Assembly: GCA_044233795.1 (NCBI GenBank) | Contig: JBIIJL010000053.1 | Coordinates: 1-15,077 of the forward strand | DNA from: JBIIJL01 sp044233795 | GTDB lineage: Bacteria > Pseudomonadota > Gammaproteobacteria > Legionellales > Legionellaceae | Length of the DNA: 15,077 nt | Reading direction: 5' to 3' | Shown: positions 1 to 6,854 of the stretch, in pieces | Layout of the letters: each line of letters starts with the position of its first letter | Position numbering within the stretch: the stretch's first letter is position 1 | Position numbers and translations under genes: made by a program | The notes under the pieces: generated by a model | What the model saw: only the letters and a program-made list of their open reading frames with translations | Databases searched by the model: none | Told to the model about the DNA's origin: nothing

Positions 1-988
1 TAGGCTTTCCACGATAAATTAATGCATCCAAGTCATACCATTCTTTGTACATATCTCGAATCATTTGTGCAAAATAAAGCGCATCATTGGTAGCAGAATA
101 GGCGCCATTCTGTTTATCGTAACCGTTGTGATTATACCCCGTCCAATAGATACTATCTGACACTAACGTTTCATCATCACATTCAAATTGCATCACTTTA
201 TTGAATGATCGCTCCCTATGCTCCATATCAATCACTTTGCTGTCGTTGTTTTGCATGAAACAGAGTTTTCTATCATTATCTCGCTGAATTTTAAGTAGCG
301 GTAAATCCTTCCCATACTGGTATAAACCAGTGCGAGGATTCCCACCGTACCCAAATCCCTTCACATCTGAGCTGTTTGTTTTAATGTCATTCCACTGAAC
401 AAAAGGCTTGAAAGTAGTCGCTTCAATGATAGCCGTTGGGCGTTCAGGGATTTTATTGCTAGCTAAGTAGAGAACACTCACCTTATAAGCCCAATGCGCT
501 TGATGAGTGCCATCAACATACACCATAGGTACAACCTGTTCTTCACTAATTAAAACCTTTGGAAACTGTGACTTGAAACTAGCTAAAGCGGTTTTTGCTC
601 GCTCAGCAAACGAAGGATCAGGTTGACCTAGTTCTGTGGTAAGGCCGCCAAAAACCAACCCTGTCATTTTCACATCACGATTGGCAGATCCCATCAATCC
701 TAATTTCTGCTTACTATGAAGAATGGCATAACCTCCAAACACCAGAAACCCTTTGTATTTCTGCTGCATACGAGTGTGGGATATTTTATTCCTATCGGTA
801 TGTTGTTGAATAACATCTAAACTGTTTACAGTTGCGGGCACAACTGACTTAACTCCTGGCAGGAGAAGTTGAAACTTCCGTATCAGCTCTTTAGGAGGAA
901 CACCATTTAAAACAATGGGCTCTGCGGCATTAGCCGTTGATAACACGATAAAAAGCATCAGCCAAGATGAAGCAAATATTCTACGCAT
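1..988 (-). CDS. Secreted M4 (thermolysin-like) zinc metalloprotease, ProA/Msp type, C-terminus beyond window
   Basis: Reading the minus strand from the ATG at 988, the frame stays open for 329 codons to the window edge, so only the precursor's N-terminal part is visible. Residues 1-21 look like a Sec signal peptide: Arg-Arg, a hydrophobic core, then ANA-A as the probable signal peptidase I site. The propeptide follows, with FTP-like sequence around residues 70-95 (HTRMQQKYKGFLVFGGYAIL) and a PepSY-like stretch near 120-195. The mature protease begins around 210-230 (GFGYGGNPRTG, then YQYGKDLPLL). NGAYSATNDALYFAQMIRDM at 294-313 matches the M4 signature just before the HExxH helix, which lies off the left edge. 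Family members are exported, self-processed zinc endopeptidases; in Legionella, ProA/Msp is a type II secretion substrate. CGGAG eight bases upstream supports this start. Whether the gene is intact cannot be judged. Confidence 0.88.
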   Translation of the reverse strand, partial: MRRIFASSWLMLFIVLSTANAAEPIVLNGVPPKELIRKFQLLLPGVKSVVPATVNSLDVIQQHTDRNKISHTRMQQKYKGFLVFGGYAILHSKQKLGLMGSANRDVKMTGLVFGGLTTELGQPDPSFAERAKTALASFKSQFPKVLISEEQVVPMVYVDGTHQAHWAYKVSVLYLASNKIPERPTAIIEATTFKPFVQWNDIKTNSSDVKGFGYGGNPRTGLYQYGKDLPLLKIQRDNDRKLCFMQNNDSKVIDMEHRERSFNKVMQFECDDETLVSDSIYWTGYNHNGYDKQNGAYSATNDALYFAQMIRDMYKEWYDLDALIYRGKP

Positions 989-1047
989 GATAGTACTCCG
1001 AAGTATGGTTGGGGTTTGCTGTTTTTTGATTCCATTCAAGTCCATTA

Positions 1048-1078
1048 TGTGTGGTTTCATTTTGCATGAACCCACACA
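1048..1078. repeat. 13-bp inverted repeat upstream of the protease gene
   Basis: TGTGTGGTTTCAT (1048-1060) and ATGAACCCACACA (1066-1078) are reverse complements at 12 of 13 positions, separated by 5 bases. Neither side is followed by a T-run, so a terminator is unlikely. It lies 60-90 bp upstream of the protease start codon in a divergent region, which suits a regulator-binding dyad. That role is inference. Confidence 0.6.
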
Positions 1079-1084
1079 ACGTGC

Positions 1085-1113
1085 GAATAATGCCGCAATA
1101 CTGTGCATTATTC
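1085..1113. repeat. 9-bp perfect inverted repeat between protease and aroQ
   Basis: GAATAATGC (1085-1093) and GCATTATTC (1105-1113) form a perfect dyad with an 11-base spacer, one turn of helix between half-sites. It sits 6 bp from the neighbouring 13-bp dyad. It could be a second operator or the binding site of a dimeric regulator for either divergent gene. No consensus of a known regulator was recognised. Confidence 0.55.
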
Positions 1114-1273
1114 AAGAGGTATAAGTTGCTTTTCATTTCATTATGAAATCTATTGACACTCAATTACCCTAAAAACTGAAAACTTACAGGGATATTGCTG
1201 ATAACATCGGGCATCTGGACAATTAAACAAAACTAAGGCAAAATTGCCACAACAATTATTAAATGGCAGCTTG

Positions 1274-1702
1274 ATGAAAAAAATTCTGGTCATGCATGGC
1301 CCCAACCTCAATTTCCTAGGTTTACGAGAACCTTTAGTATATGGCGATGTTACCTTAGAAATGCTAAATCAAGACCTTCAGCAAGAAGCATCAGCCCATC
1401 AACTCACTACATTACAAAGTAACAGCGAAAGTGCATTGATTGATGCGATTTATCAAGCACATGCCGAAAAGGTCGATTATATTATCATTAATCCTGCTGG
1501 GTTTACACATACCAGTATCGCACTACGCGATGCGCTATTGGCAGTTCAAATTCCTTTCATTGAAGTGCACATCAGCAACATCTATGCCCGTGAAAACTAT
1601 AGGCATCATTCATATTTCTCAGATATTGCTTCAGGTGTTATAACAGGTCTAGGCACAGATGGATATGTATTGGCACTTCAAACCATTATTAAAAAAATCT
1701 AG
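1274..1702 (+). CDS. aroQ: 3-dehydroquinate dehydratase, type II
   Basis: Cytosolic enzyme converting 3-dehydroquinate to 3-dehydroshikimate in the shikimate pathway by the type II (dodecameric) mechanism. The 142-residue product has the family signatures in order: HGPNLNFLGLREPLVYG at residues 8-24, with the probable catalytic Arg18 and Tyr23; QSN at 48-50; NPAGFTHTS at 73-81; and EVHISNIYARENYRHHSY at 97-114, with the catalytic His99. The usual QSNHEG loop reads QSNSES here. The ATG at 1274 was chosen because family members begin M-K-x-I-L-V-x-H-G-P-N. An in-frame TTG at 1244 has a better Shine-Dalgarno (AAGG at 1235-1238) and would add ten residues, so the start is not fully settled. It leads the accB-accC-prmA cluster, with 17 bases before accB, and is probably co-transcribed with it. 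Confidence 0.95.
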   Translation: MKKILVMHGPNLNFLGLREPLVYGDVTLEMLNQDLQQEASAHQLTTLQSNSESALIDAIYQAHAEKVDYIIINPAGFTHTSIALRDALLAVQIPFIEVHISNIYARENYRHHSYFSDIASGVITGLGTDGYVLALQTIIKKI

Positions 1703-1719
1703 TAAAAGAGAGCTTATTC

Positions 1720-2175
1720 ATGGATATTCGTAAAATAAGAAAACTAATAGAACTTCTGGAAGAAACAGGTCTTTCTGAAATAGAAATCAAAGAGGGAGAG
1801 GAGTCATTGCGTCTTAGCCGCTATAGTCCTGAACCCTCCCAATCAAGGTATATTTCCATCCCGCAAAGTGCTCCACCACAAGCACCAACCAACACCAATA
1901 CTCTAGCAAAAGACAGTAAAATCCATGATCATAACTCAGGAGCTCATAAGGTACGTTCACCCATGGTCGGTACAATGTATCTATCATCATCACCTGATGC
2001 AGCGCCTTTTGTTAGTATTGGTAAATCGGTAAATATTGGTGAAACTCTGTGCATCGTTGAAGCCATGAAAATGTTCAACGAAATAGAAGCTGACCGTGCC
2101 GGCACCATTACTGCAATTCTCGTTGCCAATGGCGATCCAGTGGAATATGACCAGCCCTTGTTTACCATAGAATAA
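1720..2175 (+). CDS. accB: Biotin carboxyl carrier protein of acetyl-CoA carboxylase
   Basis: Carries the biotin that shuttles carboxyl groups between biotin carboxylase (AccC) and the AccAD carboxyltransferase, making malonyl-CoA for fatty-acid synthesis. The 151 residues show the usual plan. An N-terminal helical segment (MDIRKIRKLIELLEETGLSE) is followed by a Pro/Ala/Thr/Ser-rich linker at about 36-75 and a C-terminal biotinyl domain from about 78. The biotinylation motif EAMKM is at 114-118, so Lys117 should be modified by BirA. The loop before it (SSSPDAAPFVSIGKSV, about 89-104) matches the bacterial BCCP thumb region. AGAGAG precedes the ATG. Only 12 bases separate it from accC, the standard accBC arrangement, in which the two are co-expressed and associate. 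Confidence 0.97.
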   Translation: MDIRKIRKLIELLEETGLSEIEIKEGEESLRLSRYSPEPSQSRYISIPQSAPPQAPTNTNTLAKDSKIHDHNSGAHKVRSPMVGTMYLSSSPDAAPFVSIGKSVNIGETLCIVEAMKMFNEIEADRAGTITAILVANGDPVEYDQPLFTIE

Positions 2176-2187
2176 GGGGAAAGGTCT

Positions 2188-3528
2188 ATGTTAAGTAAAA
2201 TTGTCATTGCAAACCGCGGTGAGATAGCGCTCAGAATTTTGCGCGCTTGCAAAGAACTTGGGATTAAAACTGTCGCGGTGCATTCAGATGTCGATAAAGA
2301 CTTGCTGCATGTCAGACTAGCTGATGAAACTGTATGTATCGGCCCTGCTAACTCCCAAAAAAGTTATTTAAATATTCCTGCTATCATTTCAGCCGCTGAA
2401 ATTACCGATGCTGTAGCCATCCACCCAGGCTATGGATTTCTCGCGGAAAATGCCGATTTTGCAGAAATTGTTGAAAAAAGTGGTTTTCGTTTTATTGGCC
2501 CGCGCGCTGAAACCATCCGCCTCATGGGTGATAAAGTATCAGCCATTTCAGCAATGAAGCAAGCAGGTGTTCCCTGTGTACCTGGTTCTGATGGTCCGTT
2601 GACAAACGATGATGGGCGTAATTTATCTTTAGCACATCAAATTGGCTATCCTGTCATCATAAAAGCTGCCGGAGGAGGTGGTGGCCGCGGTATGCGTGTC
2701 GTGCATAGTGAAGCAAACTTACTAAACGCAATCGCCCTCACCCAAAGTGAAGCGAAAGCTGCCTTCAATAACCCTGTTGTTTATATGGAAAAGTTTCTTG
2801 AAAATCCCCGCCACATTGAGTTTCAGGTGCTAGGTGATGGATTAGGTCATGCTATACACCTAGGTGAGCGTGATTGCTCGATGCAGCGTCGACATCAAAA
2901 AGTGGTTGAAGAGGCACCTGCCCCAGGCATTTCTCAAGTATTACGTGAAGAAATGGGCGAGTGCGTGGTCAATGCCTGCCGTAACCTACGTTATCGTGGG
3001 GCAGGCACATTTGAATTTTTATATCAGGATGGTTGTTTTTATTTCATTGAAATGAACACGCGCATTCAAGTAGAACATCCGGTTACTGAAATGATCACAG
3101 GTATTGATCTCATCAAAGAACAGATAAAAATTGCAAGTGATCTACCATTGCTGCTCACCCAAAAGGACATCCAATTTAAGGGTCACGCCGTTGAATGCCG
3201 TATTAATGCCGAAGATGCTAAAACATTTATGCCCTGCCCAGGCACCATTCGATTATTGCATCAACCCGCAGGACCTGGAATCCGTTTTGACTCACATATT
3301 TATAGTAGCTATACCGTTCCTCCATATTATGATTCGATGATAGGTAAGCTAATTAGCTTTGGTGAAACCCGAGAAGTTGCTTTTGCAAGAATGCGTAATG
3401 CCCTTGATGAGATCATCATCGAGGGTATCAAAACCAATATTGAACTCCATCACCGAATTTTAAATGACCAAGGATTCATTAAAGGTGGTACCAATATCCA
3501 CTACCTTGAAAACTTGCTGAAGGACTAA
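2188..3528 (+). CDS. accC: Biotin carboxylase subunit of acetyl-CoA carboxylase
   Basis: ATP- and bicarbonate-dependent carboxylation of the biotin on AccB, the first half-reaction of acetyl-CoA carboxylase. At 446 residues it is close to the Escherichia coli enzyme (449), and the key residues fall at the same numbers. Features in order: the N-terminal biotin carboxylase fold (SKIVIANRGEIALRILRA), HPGYGFLAENADF at 79-91, ATP-grasp Lys159 and the glycine-rich loop GGGGGRGMR at 162-170, Lys238, the metal and bicarbonate segment EMNTRIQVEHPVTE at 288-301 (Glu288, Asn290, Arg292, Glu296), and Arg338 in ECRIN. All expected catalytic residues are present, so it should be active. A strong purine-rich Shine-Dalgarno (AAGGGGAAAGG) lies just before the ATG. 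It is followed after 3 bases by prmA. Confidence 0.98.
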   Translation: MLSKIVIANRGEIALRILRACKELGIKTVAVHSDVDKDLLHVRLADETVCIGPANSQKSYLNIPAIISAAEITDAVAIHPGYGFLAENADFAEIVEKSGFRFIGPRAETIRLMGDKVSAISAMKQAGVPCVPGSDGPLTNDDGRNLSLAHQIGYPVIIKAAGGGGGRGMRVVHSEANLLNAIALTQSEAKAAFNNPVVYMEKFLENPRHIEFQVLGDGLGHAIHLGERDCSMQRRHQKVVEEAPAPGISQVLREEMGECVVNACRNLRYRGAGTFEFLYQDGCFYFIEMNTRIQVEHPVTEMITGIDLIKEQIKIASDLPLLLTQKDIQFKGHAVECRINAEDAKTFMPCPGTIRLLHQPAGPGIRFDSHIYSSYTVPPYYDSMIGKLISFGETREVAFARMRNALDEIIIEGIKTNIELHHRILNDQGFIKGGTNIHYLENLLKD

Positions 3529-3531
3529 ACC

Positions 3532-4410
3532 GTGCTGCAATTACAGATTGAAGAATGCCATCGAGATGAGGTGGAAGCATTAAATGATACATTGGAAACC
3601 ACCGCTGCCATTTCCATTACCTTCTATGACAAACAAGATGATCCTATTTTAGAACCAGAACTGGGTACCACTCCACTATGGCCTAATGTAGTCATTCATG
3701 TTTTATATGCCGAACGTCATGAGGCCGATCATGCTTTAGATATTTTGTCTGCCTGCTATCCGCATTTGACTTACTCACTTCACCCCGTTCTAGAACAAGA
3801 CTGGGAACGTGTTTGCCTTGATAATATCAAACCGCAACAATTTGGCAAACGCCTGTGGATTTGCCCTTCTTGGCTTGCAGAGCCCGATAGTGATGCTATC
3901 AACATCACATTAGATCCTGGACTTGCATTTGGCACAGGGTCTCATCCAACAACCGCATTGTGTCTTTGTTGGTTAGATGAAGCCTCGTTGATCGGAAAAG
4001 ATATCATTGATTTTGGCTGCGGTTCTGGAATCTTGGCGATCGCAGCTTTGAAGCTTGGGGCACGCCATGCCAATGCCGTCGATATAGACAAACAAGCGCT
4101 GATTGCGACAAAAAACAATGCTGAAAACAATGCAATTGATTCATCTCAGCTCACCACAGATTTTCCAGAAAAGTTAGAGGCCCCTGCTGATATACTGATA
4201 GCCAATATTTTACTCAAACCATTGATGAGTCTAAGAGAACGATTCCAGCAATTATTAAAACATGATGGCATTTTGGTGACTTCCGGGATCCTGTCTAACC
4301 AAGTCGAAGACTTGATAGCCCACTACCGCAATCATTTTGAGCACCTATCTACCATCACCAATGACGAATGGGCATTGGTGATGTTTCGCAGGAGCGACCA
4401 GAGCATTTAG
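3532..4410 (+). CDS. prmA: Ribosomal protein L11 methyltransferase
   Basis: SAM-dependent methyltransferase that trimethylates amino groups of ribosomal protein uL11. The 292-residue length matches the family (293 in E. coli). The N-terminal third is the small L11-binding domain. The catalytic domain contains DPGLAFGTGSHPTTALCL at 128-145, SAM motif I (DFGCGSGILAIAALKLGA, 160-177), the acidic motif VDID at 183-186 and ANILLKPL at 224-231, in place of the N-PP-Y type motif. The start is GTG, supported by AAGGA at 3520-3524 with 7-base spacing and by the match of the first residues (LQLQIE) to the family. It lies 3 bases after accC, so translational coupling is likely. Its last four bases overlap the end of the convergent mdh. 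Confidence 0.96.
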   Translation: MLQLQIEECHRDEVEALNDTLETTAAISITFYDKQDDPILEPELGTTPLWPNVVIHVLYAERHEADHALDILSACYPHLTYSLHPVLEQDWERVCLDNIKPQQFGKRLWICPSWLAEPDSDAINITLDPGLAFGTGSHPTTALCLCWLDEASLIGKDIIDFGCGSGILAIAALKLGARHANAVDIDKQALIATKNNAENNAIDSSQLTTDFPEKLEAPADILIANILLKPLMSLRERFQQLLKHDGILVTSGILSNQVEDLIAHYRNHFEHLSTITNDEWALVMFRRSDQSI

Positions 4411-5426
4411 TCCAAGAGGCCCAGCGATTTAACTGTATCACGCTCTTGACGTAACTCATCCAAGGTAGCATTAAACTTTTGTTGTGCATACTCGTTGAAT
4501 ATCACACCTTCTACCACATGAATAGCCCCAGGCTCTTGCCCCACGCGACGAACAACACCATGGTCCCGGCGACAAGGGAATGAGAAGATTAAGCCCTCAT
4601 CTACGCCATACTCACCTTGAGAACTTCTACAAACTGAAAACGACTCACCTGCCGGTGTATCATTTACTAAATGCGATACGGTTTGAATAACGCCATTGGC
4701 AGCTGATGCTGCAGAAGAAGCCCCTCGCGCTTTAAGAATAGCAGCACCTCGCTGTTGAACGTTAGGTACAAACACGTCTTTTAACCAAGCCTCATCATCA
4801 ATGACTTGGGCTGCTGATATTCCATTGATTTTTGCATAATAAAAATCAGGGAATTGAGTTGAAGAATGATTGCCCCAAATCGTCATTTGGCTAACTTGAG
4901 TAATATCAACATTTGCTTTTTGCGCAAGTTGGGAACGTGCACGTAGTTCATCGAGCATGGTCATCGCATAGAATCTATCGTCAGGAATATCTTTTGCATG
5001 ATGTTTAGCAATTAAGCAATTAGTATTGCAGGGATTCCCCACCACTAGGACGTGAACATCATTGCTCGCATAATCGTTGATAGCTTTGCCCTGATTAGTG
5101 AAAATTCCACCATTTATTTGCAAGAGATCAGAACGTTCCATACCCTGTTTGCGAGGGACTGAACCGACTAATAATGCCCAATTGACCCCATCCATTGCAG
5201 TTTTTAAATCAGATGTCGCCACAATTCGCTTAAGCCTTGGAAAGGCACAATCATCCAATTCCATGACCACGCCCTCAAGAGATGGTAGCGCTTGCTCTAG
5301 CTCCAGTAAGTTAAGTTCTACATCCACATTTGGTCCAAACATTTGGCCGGAGGCAATACGAAACAACAACGCATATCCGATTTGACCCGCCGCGCCAGTT
5401 ACTGCAACTCTAACAACTCTGTTCAT
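4407..5426 (-). CDS. mdh: Malate dehydrogenase, type 2 (cytosolic-like)
   Basis: NAD-dependent interconversion of malate and oxaloacetate in the TCA cycle. The 339 residues resemble the eukaryotic-cytosolic type of MDH rather than E. coli Mdh. The Rossmann loop GAAGQIG is at 11-17. Substrate and catalytic residues are Arg92 and Arg98 (VPRKQGMERSDLL), Asn131 (GNPCNTN), Asp159, Arg162 and His187 (WGNHSSTQ), each one residue beyond porcine cytosolic numbering. Two departures stand out: the usual TRLDHNRA is TMLDELRA here, keeping Asp and Arg, and there are about ten extra residues near 291-301 before the C-terminal helix. AGGAAA sits upstream of the ATG. It is convergent with prmA and divergent from hemW. 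Lactate dehydrogenase is less likely because the 92-98 segment has the malate-type Arg. Confidence 0.95.
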   Translation of the reverse strand: MNRVVRVAVTGAAGQIGYALLFRIASGQMFGPNVDVELNLLELEQALPSLEGVVMELDDCAFPRLKRIVATSDLKTAMDGVNWALLVGSVPRKQGMERSDLLQINGGIFTNQGKAINDYASNDVHVLVVGNPCNTNCLIAKHHAKDIPDDRFYAMTMLDELRARSQLAQKANVDITQVSQMTIWGNHSSTQFPDFYYAKINGISAAQVIDDEAWLKDVFVPNVQQRGAAILKARGASSAASAANGVIQTVSHLVNDTPAGESFSVCRSSQGEYGVDEGLIFSFPCRRDHGVVRRVGQEPGAIHVVEGVIFNEYAQQKFNATLDELRQERDTVKSLGLLD

Positions 5427-5510
5427 AATTTTTCCTATTTGTCAGCCCGTTTATTGTGTTATCATGATACTATTGTGAAGTAAAACAAACCAGCCTGAAT
5501 TAACTAACAG

Positions 5511-6644
5511 ATGCTTCCACTCTCACTATACATTCATATCCCTTGGTGCATACAAAAATGCCCATACTGTGATTTTAACTCACATAAAAGTCCCGAGATT
5601 TTACCTGAAATGGGTTATGTAAATGCACTCATAGCTGATCTTGAAACTGATTTAATGGAATTTACTGCAGGAACCGTTATATCCATTTTTATCGGTGGTG
5701 GAACACCGAGTCTTTTTTCGGCAAATGCATACACACAGCTATTTGCAGCACTAAAAAAGCTTCTAAGGTTTGATGAAAATATTGAAATCACCTTAGAAGC
5801 AAATCCTGGAACAGTTGATCAAGTCCGATTTTCTGAATACCGGGCGTTGGGCATCAACCGACTCTCACTTGGTATCCAAAGTTTTAATCCAACACACTTG
5901 AAATCGCTTGGACGCATTCACAATGACAAAGAAGCTCACTATGCCATAGAACGTGCTAGAAAGGCTGGTTTCGATAACCTCAACCTTGATATAATGCATG
6001 GCTTACCGAACCAAACCCTTAACGAAGGACTTCAAGATTTGGAAAAAGCGATTGCTCATCAACCAGAGCATCTGTCATGGTATCAGTTAACCATTGAACC
6101 CAACACCATCTTCTATAAAACCAAACCGACCTTACCTGAAGAAGATCTGACTTATACACTAGAACAACGAGGCTTAGAACAATTAAAAGCCCATGGATTT
6201 CACCGCTATGAAATTTCTGCATTCACCAGAGGTAATCACCCATCAATACACAATCTGAATTATTGGCGCTTCGGTGATTATCTTGGCATCGGCGCGGGCG
6301 CACATGGCAAACTTACCTATAACAATCAGTCATCTATCTATAGAACACGTAAACACCGTCAACCTACCGATTATCTAAATCCATCTCGTTTATTTCTAGC
6401 TGAAAAAACCAAAGTTGATAAAGCATCTCTTATATTTGAATTTATGCTCAACACGACGCGTTTAGAGGAGCCGATACCTTATCAACTTTTTTCCCAACGA
6501 ACAGGCCTTGACTTTGAAGTTATAAAACCCTTGCTCAAGCTCGCTGAAACAAAAGGCTTTTTAAAATGTATCAACACTCACTGGCAAATCACACCATTTG
6601 GTCGAAGGTATACCAATAATCTCCAAGCTCTTTTCTTACCGTGA
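5511..6644 (+). CDS. hemW: Radical SAM family heme chaperone HemW
   Basis: HemW is a radical SAM protein, formerly annotated as an oxygen-independent coproporphyrinogen III oxidase. It binds heme and delivers it to respiratory enzymes. The 377-residue protein starts MLPLSLYIHIPWC, typical for the family, which supports the ATG despite a weak Shine-Dalgarno. The Fe-S cluster motif CxxxCxxC is Cys13, Cys17 and Cys20, followed by Asp-Phe: the HemW form, as opposed to HemN, where a further Cys takes the Phe position. The SAM-binding GGGTPS is at 62-67, HGLPNQT lies mid-protein, and a winged-helix-like C-terminal domain ends FGRRYTNNLQALFLP. It stands alone on its strand, 84 bases from the divergent mdh, and is followed by the long leader of plsY. 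Confidence 0.95.
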   Translation: MLPLSLYIHIPWCIQKCPYCDFNSHKSPEILPEMGYVNALIADLETDLMEFTAGTVISIFIGGGTPSLFSANAYTQLFAALKKLLRFDENIEITLEANPGTVDQVRFSEYRALGINRLSLGIQSFNPTHLKSLGRIHNDKEAHYAIERARKAGFDNLNLDIMHGLPNQTLNEGLQDLEKAIAHQPEHLSWYQLTIEPNTIFYKTKPTLPEEDLTYTLEQRGLEQLKAHGFHRYEISAFTRGNHPSIHNLNYWRFGDYLGIGAGAHGKLTYNNQSSIYRTRKHRQPTDYLNPSRLFLAEKTKVDKASLIFEFMLNTTRLEEPIPYQLFSQRTGLDFEVIKPLLKLAETKGFLKCINTHWQITPFGRRYTNNLQALFLP

Positions 6645-6679
6645 TAAAACCGAATAAATAGACTTCACAAGCGCGAAAC

Positions 6680-6712
6680 ATTCGTTGATAATGTTAGACT
6701 TAGTCAACGAAT
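6680..6712. repeat. 9-bp perfect inverted repeat after hemW
   Basis: ATTCGTTGA (6680-6688) and TCAACGAAT (6704-6712) are perfect reverse complements with a 15-base spacer, 35 bases after the hemW stop. No T-run follows on the plus strand, so an intrinsic terminator is unlikely. It may be an operator or part of the promoter region of plsY. Confidence 0.5.
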
Positions 6713-6752
6713 AATGATTTGATTGGCCGACGCTGTTTTGAAAAACGTTTTT

Positions 6753-6810
6753 TGGGCAACTCTACAGGTGATGTGAGAGTGCAAGTTGGACGCACCTGTC
6801 ACGATGCCCA
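6753..6810 (+). promoter_or_regulatory. Two-stem hairpin in the plsY leader (possible cis-regulatory RNA)
   Basis: An outer stem TGGGCA (6753-6758) pairs perfectly with TGCCCA (6805-6810). After a symmetric 5-by-5 internal loop, an inner stem ACAGGTG (6764-6770) pairs perfectly with CACCTGT (6793-6799), closing a 22-base loop. Two G-U pairs could extend the base. The structure ends 35 bases before the plsY Shine-Dalgarno. No known riboswitch class was recognised, and its presence in the transcript is assumed, not shown. Confidence 0.4.
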
Positions 6811-6854
6811 GGACCAATATCAATTTGCAAAAGCAATATCGTCTAGGAGGCATT

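Noticed and set aside
1153..1158. Perfect TTGACA upstream of aroQ as a -35 element
   Set aside because: At 16-18 base spacing the sequence is ACTGAA, CTGAAA or TGAAAA, none resembling a -10, so I do not call a promoter.
915..1163. Small open frames on both strands across the protease start and upstream region
   Set aside because: They overlap the protease signal peptide region or the dyads, lack ribosome binding sites and have no recognisable sequence.
6786..6854. Longer PlsY starting at the ATG at 6786
   Set aside because: The extra 23 residues are polar, unlike PlsY N-termini, and fall in the hairpin leader; AGGAGG directly precedes the ATG at 6855.
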